Shown one piece after another: positions 27,418-36,778 of a stretch of DNA of 64,000 bases. Within the stretch, counting starts at the first letter, position 1; each line of letters begins with the position of its first letter. Under the pieces are notes generated by a model. That model saw only the letters and a list, made by a program, of their open reading frames with translations. It was not told where the DNA came from and ran no database searches. Source of the DNA: Aurantiacibacter atlanticus. GTDB lineage: Bacteria > Pseudomonadota > Alphaproteobacteria > Sphingomonadales > Sphingomonadaceae. The stretch covers positions 2,542,001 through 2,606,000 of the forward strand of contig NZ_CP011310.1 of assembly GCF_001077815.2 (NCBI RefSeq). Direction: 5' to 3'. The translations under genes and the position numbers were made by a program.

Positions 27418-29526
27418 CTAGAAATTACCTGAAATCGTGAAATTGATGGACTGGCCGCTCTTCCTGCGGCGGTTCTCCGTAAAGCGCACCGGCGCGGTGT
27501 CGCGCGGTCCGTCATAGACTGTCCGGCGCAAGGTCGATACGCCGTCAAACACATTGCCCAGCCTCACCTGCATCGTGGTGCCAAGCAGATTTTTATGTTC
27601 CACAAAGACCGCTCCGAATGTGCTGCGCTGGTGATCGAAGAAAAATTCGCGGACCCGATAATTGGCTGCACGGTCGGCATTCACGAAAGTGGCCCCCCAG
27701 GCAAAGAAGCTGGCAGGGACATCGTGGCGGAAATCGAATCTCAGTTCGAAGGGATTGTTTCCATCGAACCGGCGTTCGATTGCGGTGACGGGATCGACGA
27801 CCTGCGAATCTTCCAGTTCCAGCTCGATTTCCAGCTGCGCGCCAGGCGCACCCAGTGGTTCGAACAACAATGTGCCATTGAGATTGAGTCCGGTGCGGCG
27901 CGCATCATCGATATTCCCGCTGGCTTCCCCGCCGCCTGCGACAGGCACAATCAGCACCAGATCCTCGACCCGCTCTTCAAAGAATGTTAGTGTGGCAGAG
28001 CCCCATGGGCCAAGACCCTTTGCGATTTCCAGCTGTATGTCCCAGTTCTGCGGCGGGCGTAGATCATTATTGCCGGCACTGGCCTGATCGTCAGACAAAT
28101 CTACGCTGGCGAGGAAATCTTCGAAATTGAGCTGACCCACCCGGCGGGCAATTTCCACATTGATATCGAGCCCGTCAGACGGCGCCCACCCGAGATTGAA
28201 CGATCCCTTGGGGCGCTGGAAGCTGCGCGACAGCGCATTCGCGCCAGTTTGTGATATCTGCGAATATTCCCCGCCCCCTGCCAATTGTAAGGATAGCCTC
28301 GGAGTGATCGGGAAACTGACGCTGAGCAGCGTTTCATACCGGTCTTCGCGCACGCCGCCCGTGCCCGAGGGGAAGACTGTTTCCACGTAATCCTGCGCCG
28401 CGGGATCATAGGAGAACAATCGCCCGACCTGATCCAACCGGTTGAAGGCTACCTCGGCAGAAAGCTGCCATTCCGCCCCAAGCATGCCCCAATTATATTC
28501 GCCGCGTCCAATACGTTCGCCTGTCTCGGAAGCGCGGGTGTAGCGCGTGCCACTGGTGGGCTCATCATCCTGTTCAAGCAAGGAACGCGACAACAGATCA
28601 CCGTCTTCAAATGCGTCCAGTGCAATCAGTTTGAGCTGTCCCGGGCCAAGCGGGAAGGTAATATCGCCGCCGATTTCATAGTTCCACTTGTCATTGGTCG
28701 TGCGGAAGCGTTCCTCAAAAGACGGAAGCGGATTGCCGGCAGTGCGCCCTTCCCGCTCTCTGCTGCGGAAAATTTCCAGACCAGCCGACACATTGATGTT
28801 GGCAATGATTTGCGGCGCGATATCCAAAGCAAAACTGCCATTCAGCGTCGGGCTGTTATATTGCGATTTGGCAAGATTGGTGCGGTCATCGATCACGCCC
28901 GACGCATCGGTAAATATCGCTGGGCCCCGCGATCCGCGGGATGATGCATTGTTATCCAGCGCGATCGTGTAGTCGACAGCCTCCATTGTGCCGGTGAGCG
29001 AGATCTCGCCCTCGAACAACCGCGGCTCAGCCGGGCCAGTCGACAATTGCGGCCGCCATTCGAACAGGCCGGATGCAGTCCCCTGCTCTACAATGATATT
29101 GGCGACACGGCCCGAAAGGCCGGGAATATCCAGCGTTGCACCGTCCACCAATTCGATCCGTACGACATTTCCCACAGGGATGCGCGCCAGCTGATCGGCA
29201 GTGCTGGTGGATTTGCTGCTGACCCTTTTACCATTGATAAGCAGGTTTTCATTCGCCTGCCCGAACCCGCGCCCGCTTTCACTATTACTGACGTCAAAGC
29301 CGGGAATCTGCTCGATCAGATCGAGCGCAGTGCGGGGCGCGAAGCGCGCGAAATCCGCCGGCGAATAGACATTGCGGGCTGCGATATCGGTTTCACGCTC
29401 AAGCCGTTCACCCGCCCCCTTCGCTTCCTGCGCCTTCACCGATGCCATGTGGCCACCAGCTCCCACATCTGCGGTAATGGCGAGTGCCAGCAATCCAGTA
29501 GAGGAGCGAAGGGTACGCAAGATCAT
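27418..29526 (-). CDS. TonB-dependent outer membrane receptor (second of a tandem pair)
   Basis: This is a TonB-gated outer-membrane transporter of 702 residues: signal peptide (about 1-32), plug domain (about 55-160) and a 22-strand barrel ending in FTISGNF with a terminal Phe. Plug features are FARFAPRTALDLIEQIPGFD and the VDGATLDIPGLSGRVANIIV stretch, which closely parallel the upstream neighbour. Conserved plug segments in the two receptors point to a tandem duplication followed by barrel divergence. The 110-base spacer has no obvious Fur-type site. The substrate is unknown. Confidence 0.85.
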   Translation of the reverse strand: MILRTLRSSTGLLALAITADVGAGGHMASVKAQEAKGAGERLERETDIAARNVYSPADFARFAPRTALDLIEQIPGFDVSNSESGRGFGQANENLLINGKRVSSKSTSTADQLARIPVGNVVRIELVDGATLDIPGLSGRVANIIVEQGTASGLFEWRPQLSTGPAEPRLFEGEISLTGTMEAVDYTIALDNNASSRGSRGPAIFTDASGVIDDRTNLAKSQYNSPTLNGSFALDIAPQIIANINVSAGLEIFRSREREGRTAGNPLPSFEERFRTTNDKWNYEIGGDITFPLGPGQLKLIALDAFEDGDLLSRSLLEQDDEPTSGTRYTRASETGERIGRGEYNWGMLGAEWQLSAEVAFNRLDQVGRLFSYDPAAQDYVETVFPSGTGGVREDRYETLLSVSFPITPRLSLQLAGGGEYSQISQTGANALSRSFQRPKGSFNLGWAPSDGLDINVEIARRVGQLNFEDFLASVDLSDDQASAGNNDLRPPQNWDIQLEIAKGLGPWGSATLTFFEERVEDLVLIVPVAGGGEASGNIDDARRTGLNLNGTLLFEPLGAPGAQLEIELELEDSQVVDPVTAIERRFDGNNPFELRFDFRHDVPASFFAWGATFVNADRAANYRVREFFFDHQRSTFGAVFVEHKNLLGTTMQVRLGNVFDGVSTLRRTVYDGPRDTAPVRFTENRRRKSGQSINFTISGNF

Positions 29527-29636
29527 ATCCGGTCACGATCAGGTGGAAACGTCTGGCTAGTCGAAACCTACGCGTTCAGCAAGCTGCCCCAAATGGGATG
29601 CAGGCAGAGGAAACCTGCTATATCGCTGATATTACT

Positions 29637-31733
29637 TTAGAAAGCTCCAGTCAGTCGAAAGGTGAAGATTGGCTGGACTGAAAGGTTCTGAACTTCGCGG
29701 AAGAGCAGCGGCGAGCGATCACGATAGCCTTCGTAAACGAACCGATCCTGCCGCGCGCGCCCGTCTGTCAGGTTGAACACGGTCAAATTTGCGGTCAATC
29801 CAAAGACATCCTTATGCTCGACAAAGGCATATGTGTAGGTTGGCCCTTCGTAATTGAGGCCGGTCTCTCCCAATCGATAATATGGCAGTGTGTGATTATA
29901 TTCCGCACCCACACCCCATGCCAAGCTGGAACCGGGGATATCATGCCGTAATTCCACATCTGCTTCGCGGTCCTGATGGCCTCCAAAGGCGCGGCTTTCC
30001 CCTGTGAGCGGATCGGTGAGGTCGGTTTCTTCCGCTTGCAGCGTCAATTCCAGCTTGGCGCCGTTAAAGCCGATGGCATCAAGCGTGAAGGTAGAATTCC
30101 AGCGCATCCCGATCAGGCTGGCCGAATCGATATTGCCACGTGTTTCCAACCCGCCTTCGACCGGGATAAATTCGATGTAATCCTCGATCGCATGGGCAAA
30201 GATGCTAAATTCAGTGCTGCCCCAGCGCCCCAGGCTTTTGGTTACCTGCAATTGCGCTTCCCAGCTTTGCTGCGGCACAAGTTCGACATTGCCTGCATTC
30301 TGCTGTTCCTGATTGAGCGATACGGTCCGCAGGAAATCACCAAAATCGAGCTGACCCACCCGCCGCGCCAGTTCCAGCGAGATGTCGAGCCCGGCTTCGG
30401 GCTGCCATGCCAGATTGAGCGAACCCTTGGGCCGCCAGAAGCTGCGCGTCAGCCCGCCCGCCCCGGTTTGCTTGATGGTCGAATATTCGCCCCCTGCACC
30501 TATCTGCAAAGTCAGCTTGCCCGATAAGGAGCGGCTATGCGTCAGGATGGTTTCATAGCGATCCTCTGTCACGCCGCCCGTGCCATTGGGAAATGGAATT
30601 TCGACAAACTCTCCGCCGGGACCGAGATCGAACAGGCGCGCGGTCCGGTCCAGTCGGTTAAAGGCGGCTTCTGCATCGACTTGCCAGTCCCCGCCCAGCA
30701 TCGCCCAAGTGTATTCCATGCGCCCGATCCGCTCTCCGGTTTCGGTGCGGGAGGCAAACCGATTGCCTGTATCGAGGCTATCATCGTCAAAGATCAGGAT
30801 CGCATCGGTGCGTTCATTCATTCGGCTGTATTGTTCAAGGCCGATCAGCTTGATCTGGCCCGGCCCAAGCCCGAACTGGACATCGCCGCCCAATTCATAT
30901 GACCAGCCACGCGTGGGGGATAACAGGTTCCGCTGGCGATCTACGCCGTCGGCAAGATCGCGACGTTGATCGTCCCGGTAATCGTCATAGACGCGGCGGT
31001 AGCTGGCATTTGTGTTCACTACCGTCCCGCCCGGACTGGTCCATTGGGCATTACCTGAAATGCGCGGCGTATCGTCCACAAAGCGCGTGCGGATGTCACG
31101 CGTTTCCAGCACATTGCCTTCCGGATCGAGAATGAGTGCTTCTCCCCCGCCCGATGCGCCGCGACCCACGCCATTGGCCAGCGCCAGCGTCCAATCCAGC
31201 GTTTCGCCTGATCCGCTGAGCGACACTTCGCCGCCAATAAAACTTGGCGATGCATATTTGGGGCGAAAACTTGAACGATAGGAAAACCGACCGCTGATGG
31301 CGCTGGGCCTTGTGATCACGTTGGCGACCTGGCCCGATAGCCCGGCGATGCCCAATGTCGCCCCATCGACGATTTCTATCCGCTCCACCCGATCAGTTGC
31401 GATACGCTGCAATTGAGTAGTGATCCCGTCGGATTTACTGGAGATGCGCTCGCCATCGATCAGGACATTGGCGCTCGCCTGTCCCAGCCCGCGCTGGTTA
31501 TCGGCACTGCGCAGGGTGAAACCGGGGATTTCCTCTATCATGTCGAGCGCATTGCGTGGTGCGAACCTCTCGAAATCGGCGGGGGTGAATACACGCGGGC
31601 GGGATTCCGCCTGCGGAATGACCACATCGCCATTCTGCTGAGTATCGGCCTCGGCATCATCCTGCGCCAGCGCTCCGACAGGAAAGTTTGCCGCCAGGAT
31701 GGCAATTATTCCGATGGCAAATGATCTGCGCAT
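29637..31733 (-). CDS. TonB-dependent outer membrane receptor (first of a tandem pair)
   Basis: The 698-residue receptor has a clear signal peptide (MRRSFAIGIIAILAANFPVGALAQ). The plug domain (about 50-155) has FERFAPRNALDMIEEIPGFT and VDGATLGIAGLSGQVANVI, and a barrel ends FTFRLTGAF. It shares plug motifs and overall layout with the following gene, consistent with tandem duplication. It is transcribed away from clpP; the 193-base gap carries a small palindrome (ACAGG-AAA-CCTGT at 31775-31787) upstream of its start. The ligand cannot be told from sequence. Confidence 0.85.
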   Translation of the reverse strand: MRRSFAIGIIAILAANFPVGALAQDDAEADTQQNGDVVIPQAESRPRVFTPADFERFAPRNALDMIEEIPGFTLRSADNQRGLGQASANVLIDGERISSKSDGITTQLQRIATDRVERIEIVDGATLGIAGLSGQVANVITRPSAISGRFSYRSSFRPKYASPSFIGGEVSLSGSGETLDWTLALANGVGRGASGGGEALILDPEGNVLETRDIRTRFVDDTPRISGNAQWTSPGGTVVNTNASYRRVYDDYRDDQRRDLADGVDRQRNLLSPTRGWSYELGGDVQFGLGPGQIKLIGLEQYSRMNERTDAILIFDDDSLDTGNRFASRTETGERIGRMEYTWAMLGGDWQVDAEAAFNRLDRTARLFDLGPGGEFVEIPFPNGTGGVTEDRYETILTHSRSLSGKLTLQIGAGGEYSTIKQTGAGGLTRSFWRPKGSLNLAWQPEAGLDISLELARRVGQLDFGDFLRTVSLNQEQQNAGNVELVPQQSWEAQLQVTKSLGRWGSTEFSIFAHAIEDYIEFIPVEGGLETRGNIDSASLIGMRWNSTFTLDAIGFNGAKLELTLQAEETDLTDPLTGESRAFGGHQDREADVELRHDIPGSSLAWGVGAEYNHTLPYYRLGETGLNYEGPTYTYAFVEHKDVFGLTANLTVFNLTDGRARQDRFVYEGYRDRSPLLFREVQNLSVQPIFTFRLTGAF

Positions 31734-31862
31734 GAGAGCCCCTCCCCAATCGCGTTTGCTATTGAGATGGTCACACAGGAAACCTGTCCTGTCCGCAGGT
31801 GCATATCGACAAGCGCCCCATCAGCTCCGACAAAGGGATTCACCATGGCAATGAAGCTGCCC

Positions 31863-31891
31863 CTTGAACTTGGGCGCATGTGAGGCGACAT
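31863..31891 (+). promoter_or_regulatory. possible heat-shock-type promoter of clpP
   Basis: CTTGAA (31863-31868) and CGACAT (31886-31891) are separated by 17 bases, a loose fit to the alphaproteobacterial RpoH pattern CTTG-N17/18-CNNNAT. The element lies 36 bases before the clpP start, and an rpoH gene is in this window. The match is weak in the -10 part. Confidence 0.25.
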
Positions 31892-31926
31892 AGGCGCAAC
31901 TCCAGCGAGACGAGAGGACCTGCTGC

Positions 31927-32619
31927 ATGTTCGACCTGTTCGGCGACAATAAAGACCAGTTTACTACCGACCCTGTAACCGGCGCGCTTGTGCCCGTAGT
32001 TGTCGAATCGACCAGCCGCGGCGAACGCAGCTTCGATATTTTCAGCCGCCTCCTGCGCGAACGCATCGTGTTCGTAACGGGACAGGTCGAAGACAATATG
32101 GCCAGCCTGATCGTGGCCCAGCTTCTGTTTCTGGAAAGTGAAAATTCCAACGATATCAGCATGTATATCAACTCGCCCGGCGGCGTGGTGACAGCTGGCA
32201 TGGCGATCCATGACACCATGCAATATATCAAGCCCAAGGTTCGCACCGTGTGCATCGGCCAGGCAGCCAGCATGGGTAGCTTCCTGCTTGCAGCGGGTGA
32301 GCCGGGTATGCGCGTGGCGCTCCCCAATGCCCGCATCATGGTCCACCAGCCCAGCGGCGGCGCGCGTGGCATGGCTTCGGATATCGAAATCCAGGCGAAA
32401 GAGATTCTGCGGATTCGCGCCAGGATGAACGATCTTTACGTCGAATATACCGGCCAGAGCCTGACCGATATTGAAAAGGCGCTGGATCGTGACACATTCC
32501 TCGAAGCGGACGAGGCCAAGAAGTTCGGCATCGTAGACGCTGTTTTCGCGCATCGCCCCAAAGATCAGGAAGCGGGCAAGAAAGACGACAAGGATGGATC
32601 GGGCGGCGCACCCGACTGA
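31927..32619 (+). CDS. clpP: ATP-dependent Clp protease proteolytic subunit
   Basis: ClpP is the serine protease barrel that works with ClpX or ClpA. The 230 residues have the catalytic triad: Ser115 in GQAASMGS, His140 in [11 protein letters not shown] and Asp189 in LDRDTF, with spacings matching E. coli ClpP. A short propeptide-like N-terminus precedes the core, and the charged tail ([12 protein letters not shown]) is an extension. The ATG is preceded by GAGAGGA. clpX follows after 194 bases, as in most proteobacteria. Confidence 0.97.
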   Translation: MFDLFGDNKDQFTTDPVTGALVPVVVESTSRGERSFDIFSRLLRERIVFVTGQVEDNMASLIVAQLLFLESENSNDISMYINSPGGVVTAGMAIHDTMQYIKPKVRTVCIGQAASMGSFLLAAGEPGMRVALPNARIMVHQPSGGARGMASDIEIQAKEILRIRARMNDLYVEYTGQSLTDIEKALDRDTFLEADEAKKFGIVDAVFAHRPKDQEAGKKDDKDGSGGAPD

Positions 32620-32813
32620 TCGGGTTCATTCCGGGACATCTTGACGTTCCGGAACCCGATCGTAGCGATTTGGCAACCCTGCCTCTTCAGTATGGAGCAA
32701 GGCGGGGATGCTAAATACTGCCATGTTTGATATTGGGGATTGTCGCCCTAGGATAGGGCCGATTCCCAAGCCATCCGCCAGAGGGGCGAGATGGTGCACC
32801 GGATGTAAGGATT

Positions 32814-34085
32814 ATGACCAAGTTGAGCGGAACCGATAGCAAGAGCACCCTGTACTGCAGTTTCTGCGGTAAATCGCAGCATGAGGTGCGCAAGCTCATT
32901 GCCGGCCCTACCGTATTCATCTGCGATGAATGCGTAGAGCTGTGCAACGACATCATCCGTGAAGAGGCCAAGAACGGCCTTGCCGGACGCAAGGATGGCG
33001 GCGTTCCTACCCCGCATGACATTTGCGGCACGCTGAACGATTACGTGATCGGGCAGGATCGCGCCAAGCGCGTGCTTTCTGTCGCAGTGCACAATCATTA
33101 CAAACGCCTCAACCACACGGCCAAGGGCGGCGATGTCGAACTGGCAAAGTCCAACATCCTGCTTGTCGGCCCCACCGGCAGCGGCAAGACGCTGCTGGCG
33201 CAAACACTGGCGCGCACGTTCGATGTGCCTTTCACAATGGCCGATGCCACCACGCTGACCGAAGCAGGTTACGTGGGCGAGGACGTTGAGAACATCATTC
33301 TCAAGCTGCTGCAATCTTCCGACTATAATGTCGAAAAGGCGCAGCAGGGCATAGTCTATATTGACGAAATCGACAAAATTACCCGCAAGGCGGAAAATCC
33401 TTCCATTACGCGCGATGTTTCGGGCGAAGGCGTGCAGCAGGCATTGCTCAAACTGATGGAAGGCACGACTGCCTCGGTTCCGCCGCAGGGCGGGCGCAAG
33501 CATCCGCAGCAGGAATTCCTGCAGGTCGATACCACCAATATCCTGTTCATCTGCGGCGGTGCGTTCGCCGGGCTGGACAAGATTATCGGCGATCGCCTGC
33601 AAAAGCGGTCAATCGGCTTTGGCGCCAATGTTGATGAACCGAGCAAGGCCAAGATCGGCGAGATGCTCGAAAAGTGTGAGCCTGAAGATCTGCTGAAATT
33701 CGGCCTCATCCCGGAATTCGTCGGCCGTCTGCCGGTGATCGCGACATTGCACGACCTTGATGAGGACGCGCTGATCACGATCCTGAAGGAACCTAAGAAC
33801 GCTCTGGTGAAGCAATATGCCAAGCTGTTCGAGCTTGAGGATGTTGAACTGACCTTCAATGACGATGCGCTCAGCGCCATCGCCAAGAAGGCTATTGCCC
33901 GCAAGACAGGTGCGCGTGGTTTGCGTTCCATCGTCGAAGCGATCCTGCTCGATACCATGTTCGACCTTCCCAGCATGGAAGGTGTTTCCGAAGTGGTGGT
34001 CGATGGCGACGTGGTCGAAGGCCGCAAGGAGCCGGTACGCGTGATGGACAGCACCAAGGGCAAGAAAAAGGAAGAGGCGGCGTAA
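32814..34085 (+). CDS. clpX: ATP-dependent Clp protease ATP-binding subunit ClpX
   Basis: ClpX is the AAA+ unfoldase that feeds substrates to ClpP. The 423 residues contain an N-terminal zinc-binding domain (Cys15, Cys18, Cys37, Cys40) and Walker A GPTGSGKT (119-126). Walker [11 protein letters not shown], the pore loop GYVGEDVEN and the [13 protein letters not shown] sensor 2 region follow. The IGF-type loop that docks to ClpP would lie near the [11 protein letters not shown] region. It follows clpP on the same strand but with a 194-base gap that can hold its own promoter. Confidence 0.97.
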   Translation: MTKLSGTDSKSTLYCSFCGKSQHEVRKLIAGPTVFICDECVELCNDIIREEAKNGLAGRKDGGVPTPHDICGTLNDYVIGQDRAKRVLSVAVHNHYKRLNHTAKGGDVELAKSNILLVGPTGSGKTLLAQTLARTFDVPFTMADATTLTEAGYVGEDVENIILKLLQSSDYNVEKAQQGIVYIDEIDKITRKAENPSITRDVSGEGVQQALLKLMEGTTASVPPQGGRKHPQQEFLQVDTTNILFICGGAFAGLDKIIGDRLQKRSIGFGANVDEPSKAKIGEMLEKCEPEDLLKFGLIPEFVGRLPVIATLHDLDEDALITILKEPKNALVKQYAKLFELEDVELTFNDDALSAIAKKAIARKTGARGLRSIVEAILLDTMFDLPSMEGVSEVVVDGDVVEGRKEPVRVMDSTKGKKKEEAA

Positions 34086-34134
34086 TCGCGCTGCGATACG
34101 CCTCCCTTCCCGGTTCTATTTTTCATCGGAACAT

Positions 34135-34162
34135 CGGACGGCCCCACCGGGCCGCCTGTCCG
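34135..34162. terminator. possible terminator hairpin after clpX
   Basis: CGGAC (34135-34139) pairs with GTCCG (34158-34162), enclosing GGCCC/GGGCC arms around a short loop. It lies 49 bases after the clpX stop and before the next small gene. No T-run is present, so this is tentative. Confidence 0.35.
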
Positions 34163-34236
34163 CGCGTCTGTGTCAGATCGCGTGGCTCAATTTCCGCATG
34201 CGGGCACGCGTGACGGAAGATCAATAGGAGATATCT

Positions 34237-34443
34237 ATGCCAACCAATGCCCAACTCGCTGCGAAGATGCTTCGCGATGCCAGCTTGTTTTTTCGCCAGG
34301 TCGGTGAACAGAACCCGCCCGTCGCAGACCAGATGAACCAGAATGCGCAGGTCTATGATCAGGTTGCCCAAATGGTCGAAACCGATCCCACTGCAGAGGT
34401 GCCGGCGCAGGCACCCGAAGGCGAGCAGCCGCCGCAGGAATAG
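34237..34443 (+). CDS. small helical protein of unknown function
   Basis: The product is 68 residues: an amphipathic helical body (NAQLAAKMLRDASLFFRQVG and QMNQNAQVYDQVAQMV) and an acidic Pro-rich end (EVPAQAPEGEQPPQE). A strong AGGAG lies 8 bases before the ATG. No signal peptide or TM helix is apparent. I do not recognise a family. It stands alone between clpX and the convergent GFA gene. Confidence 0.68.
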   Translation: MPTNAQLAAKMLRDASLFFRQVGEQNPPVADQMNQNAQVYDQVAQMVETDPTAEVPAQAPEGEQPPQE

Positions 34444-34510
34444 CGTTCAGACCAAAGATTTCATGATGGTGGCCGGCGCGCCAAAACGGCCTGTCCGTTT
34501 TGCGTGCCAG

Positions 34511-35008
34511 CTAACCATCGCCAGCCTTCCGCCGTTCCCCCAAGGCCCGCAGCCGCTCGATTTCTTCTGGCGGCAGGACCGTGCGCGCGTCGTAATATTC
34601 GGGAAATGACGGGATGTTGTCGGGCAATGTGACCCAAGACATCTTGAACTTGGCGAAGATGACGACATCGGGCGTGACGCCGTCCGGCTTATCCAGCGTT
34701 CCTGCGCGAAAGGCTGTCATCAGCTTGCCCAGCCCCGGATAATGGCTCCAGACGGCGCAACCGCATTGTGCGCAACGATGGACCGAGTGCATTTTTCCGC
34801 TTCCGGATTTCAACATATGTTCGGTCAGATCGCCTGACACCAATTCGAAATTGTCGCTTTCAATGAAAACATTGACGACGCTGGTCGATCCGGTTTGCTG
34901 CTGGCAAAGCCTGCAATGGCAATTGTGGACCATGATCGGTTCGCCGTGCGTCCTGTAGCGCACATAGCCGCATCCACAGCCGCCTGTGCGGATCACGTCG
35001 CTTCCCAT
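34511..35008 (-). CDS. GFA family (CENP-V/glutathione-dependent formaldehyde-activating) protein
   Basis: The protein is a zinc-binding beta fold of the GFA/CENP-V family; members are often annotated as S-hydroxymethylglutathione synthase, but the activity is rarely proved. The 165 residues show the cysteine clusters GGCGCGYVRY (near the N-terminus), HCRLCQQ and RCAQCGCAVW, with strands between. The start ATG overlaps the end of the CDF transporter gene by 16 bases. The role of the pairing is unclear. Confidence 0.85.
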   Translation of the reverse strand: MGSDVIRTGGCGCGYVRYRTHGEPIMVHNCHCRLCQQQTGSTSVVNVFIESDNFELVSGDLTEHMLKSGSGKMHSVHRCAQCGCAVWSHYPGLGKLMTAFRAGTLDKPDGVTPDVVIFAKFKMSWVTLPDNIPSFPEYYDARTVLPPEEIERLRALGERRKAGDG

Positions 35009-35904
35009 CGTCCTATCCCACCTTCGCCTTGACGGCAGCCCCCGCTGCTTTCGCGCTCCACTTGCAGTGTAGCATGTTCGATATGGAATTCATGCGCCAA
35101 CCCATTGGCAGCGTCTTGCAGGAAAGCATCGCCCGGATGGCCAGCGGGTATGATCAGATGTGCTGTCAGGGCAGTTTCGGTCGTGCTCATCGGCCAGATA
35201 TGCAGATCATGCACAAGCTCAACACCTGCAAGCCCGGCCAGATAACTGTGCACTGCGGTTTCATCTACACTGTCGGGCACGGCCAGCAGGCTCATCTTCA
35301 CACTGTCTTTCAGCAAGCCCCATGTGCCCCAGCCAATCACCGCCACGATCACAAGGCTGACAATCGGATCGATCAGTATTGCGCCAGTCATCAGGATCAC
35401 GGCGCCCGCGATAACCACGCCGACAGAAACGAGAGCATCAGCCGCCATGTGCAGAAATGCGCCGCGAATGTTCAGATCATTCTTGCGACCACGCATGAAC
35501 ATCAGTGCCGTAACCGTGTTGATAACAATGCCCACGCCCGCCACCCAGATCATTGTCCAGCCTTCCGGCGCCACTGGATCAAGCAGGCGATGGATCGATT
35601 CGTAGAGAATGGCCCCAATGGCCAGCAGCAGCAGCATCGCATTGGCGAGCGCGGCCAGGATGGTTGAACTCTTCATGCCATAGGTAAATCTGTTGGAGGG
35701 CGGCTTCTTCGCCGCAATGCTGGCACCCCAGGCGATGAGCAGGCCGAGCACGTCGGACAGATTATGTCCTGCATCGGCCACCAGCGCCATAGATCCTGAC
35801 AGAAAGCCGAAGACTGCTTCGACTATGACAAAACCCGTATTGAGGACGACGCCAATGGCAAACGCCCGGCCGAAATCAGCCGGGGCGTGCGGATATAATT
35901 GCAA
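34993..35904 (-). CDS. cation diffusion facilitator (CDF) family metal transporter
   Basis: CDF proteins are proton-driven exporters of Zn2+, Co2+, Fe2+ or similar ions. From a TTG at 35904 the product is 303 residues. Six TM helices and the metal-site motif DAGHNLSDVLGL (HxxxD type) are visible, with HMAADALVSVG as the second site and a cytoplasmic C-terminal domain containing VHDLHIWPM. TTG is the only standard start codon in frame after the mtgA stop; an ATG at 35979 would overlap mtgA by 29 bases and is the main alternative. The gene is followed by the overlapping GFA gene. Confidence 0.87.
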   Translation of the reverse strand: MQLYPHAPADFGRAFAIGVVLNTGFVIVEAVFGFLSGSMALVADAGHNLSDVLGLLIAWGASIAAKKPPSNRFTYGMKSSTILAALANAMLLLLAIGAILYESIHRLLDPVAPEGWTMIWVAGVGIVINTVTALMFMRGRKNDLNIRGAFLHMAADALVSVGVVIAGAVILMTGAILIDPIVSLVIVAVIGWGTWGLLKDSVKMSLLAVPDSVDETAVHSYLAGLAGVELVHDLHIWPMSTTETALTAHLIIPAGHPGDAFLQDAANGLAHEFHIEHATLQVERESSGGCRQGEGGIGRWEAT

Positions 35905-35950
35905 GCGCCTGTAGGCCGAGCCATATCTGACAAGCGTTTTGGACCGCCAG

Positions 35951-36622
35951 TCAATTGTAAACGCAGCTGTCCAGCCCATCATGCCGCACCGAGGAAATGC
36001 GGGCCTCGATGGTATTGCCATAACGCGCTGTAAAGCCACCGGGATTGATGACTTCACGGGTTTTGGGGCTTGGCAGAATGGCAGCGATGCGACTGGCTTC
36101 ATCGGTGTTAAGCCGCGCGGCGGAATGGCCGTAATAACGCTGCGAGCCTGCCTCCACGCCATAGGTCCCCAACCCTGTTTCGGCGATGTTGAGGTAAACC
36201 TCCATGATCCGCCGTTTGTCCCATAAATTCTCGATCAGGAAGGTGAACCAGGCTTCCAGCCCCTTTCTGAACCAGCCGCCACCTTGCCACAGAAAAACAT
36301 TCTTGGCGGTTTGCTGGCTGACCGTGGATGCTCCGCGCTCCCGCTTTCCGCTTGCCCGTTCCTCCAGCGCCTGTTCGATGGCTTCGCGGTCAAAACCATC
36401 ATGCGAACAAAATTTGCTGTCTTCGGCAGCAATGACCGCGGCCACCATGTTGCGATCAATGCGGCTCAGCGGTTCCCAATCACGGGTAACGCTGCGTTCG
36501 TCCAGCAACATGGTCGCGGTGTAGGTGACAGGCACAAAGCGCAGCACAATCACCAGCGCAAGGCTGATGAGCACGAACCATATGATCGATTTCGCGATAA
36601 AGCGGAGGGTTTTGAGCACCAT
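35951..36622 (-). CDS. mtgA: monofunctional biosynthetic peptidoglycan transglycosylase
   Basis: MtgA polymerises lipid II glycan strands without a transpeptidase domain. The 223 residues contain one TM helix (about 10-30) and a GT51 domain. Catalytic motifs include AAEDSKFCSHDGFD (general base Glu) and RERGASTVSQQTAKNVFLW. RRIMEVYLNIAETG with the second Glu follows. I chose the ATG at 36622 (MVLKTLRFIAKS). The CDF gene follows on the same strand. Confidence 0.95.
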   Translation of the reverse strand: MVLKTLRFIAKSIIWFVLISLALVIVLRFVPVTYTATMLLDERSVTRDWEPLSRIDRNMVAAVIAAEDSKFCSHDGFDREAIEQALEERASGKRERGASTVSQQTAKNVFLWQGGGWFRKGLEAWFTFLIENLWDKRRIMEVYLNIAETGLGTYGVEAGSQRYYGHSAARLNTDEASRIAAILPSPKTREVINPGGFTARYGNTIEARISSVRHDGLDSCVYN

Positions 36623-36727
36623 GCACAACCCTTAGCCTAATGGTGCGACGTTTGAAGCTGCTTTGGCCAATCATCCGCGACGCATGCGGGTCGGAACATC
36701 GGATCGGAATAGCCAATTCTGCCAGCT

Positions 36728-36763
36728 ACAAATAAGCCGGACGTTTCCGCCCGGCTTATTTGT
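36728..36763 (-). terminator. rpoH terminator, 13-bp perfect hairpin
   Basis: ACAAATAAGCCGG (36728-36740) and CCGGCTTATTTGT (36751-36763) are exact inverted complements around a 10-base loop. The stem lies 15 bases after the rpoH stop. The A/T-rich outer arm gives a TTATTTGT run on the exiting strand, as expected of an intrinsic terminator. Confidence 0.75.
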
Positions 36764-36778
36764 CTGAAAATCAGCGGA

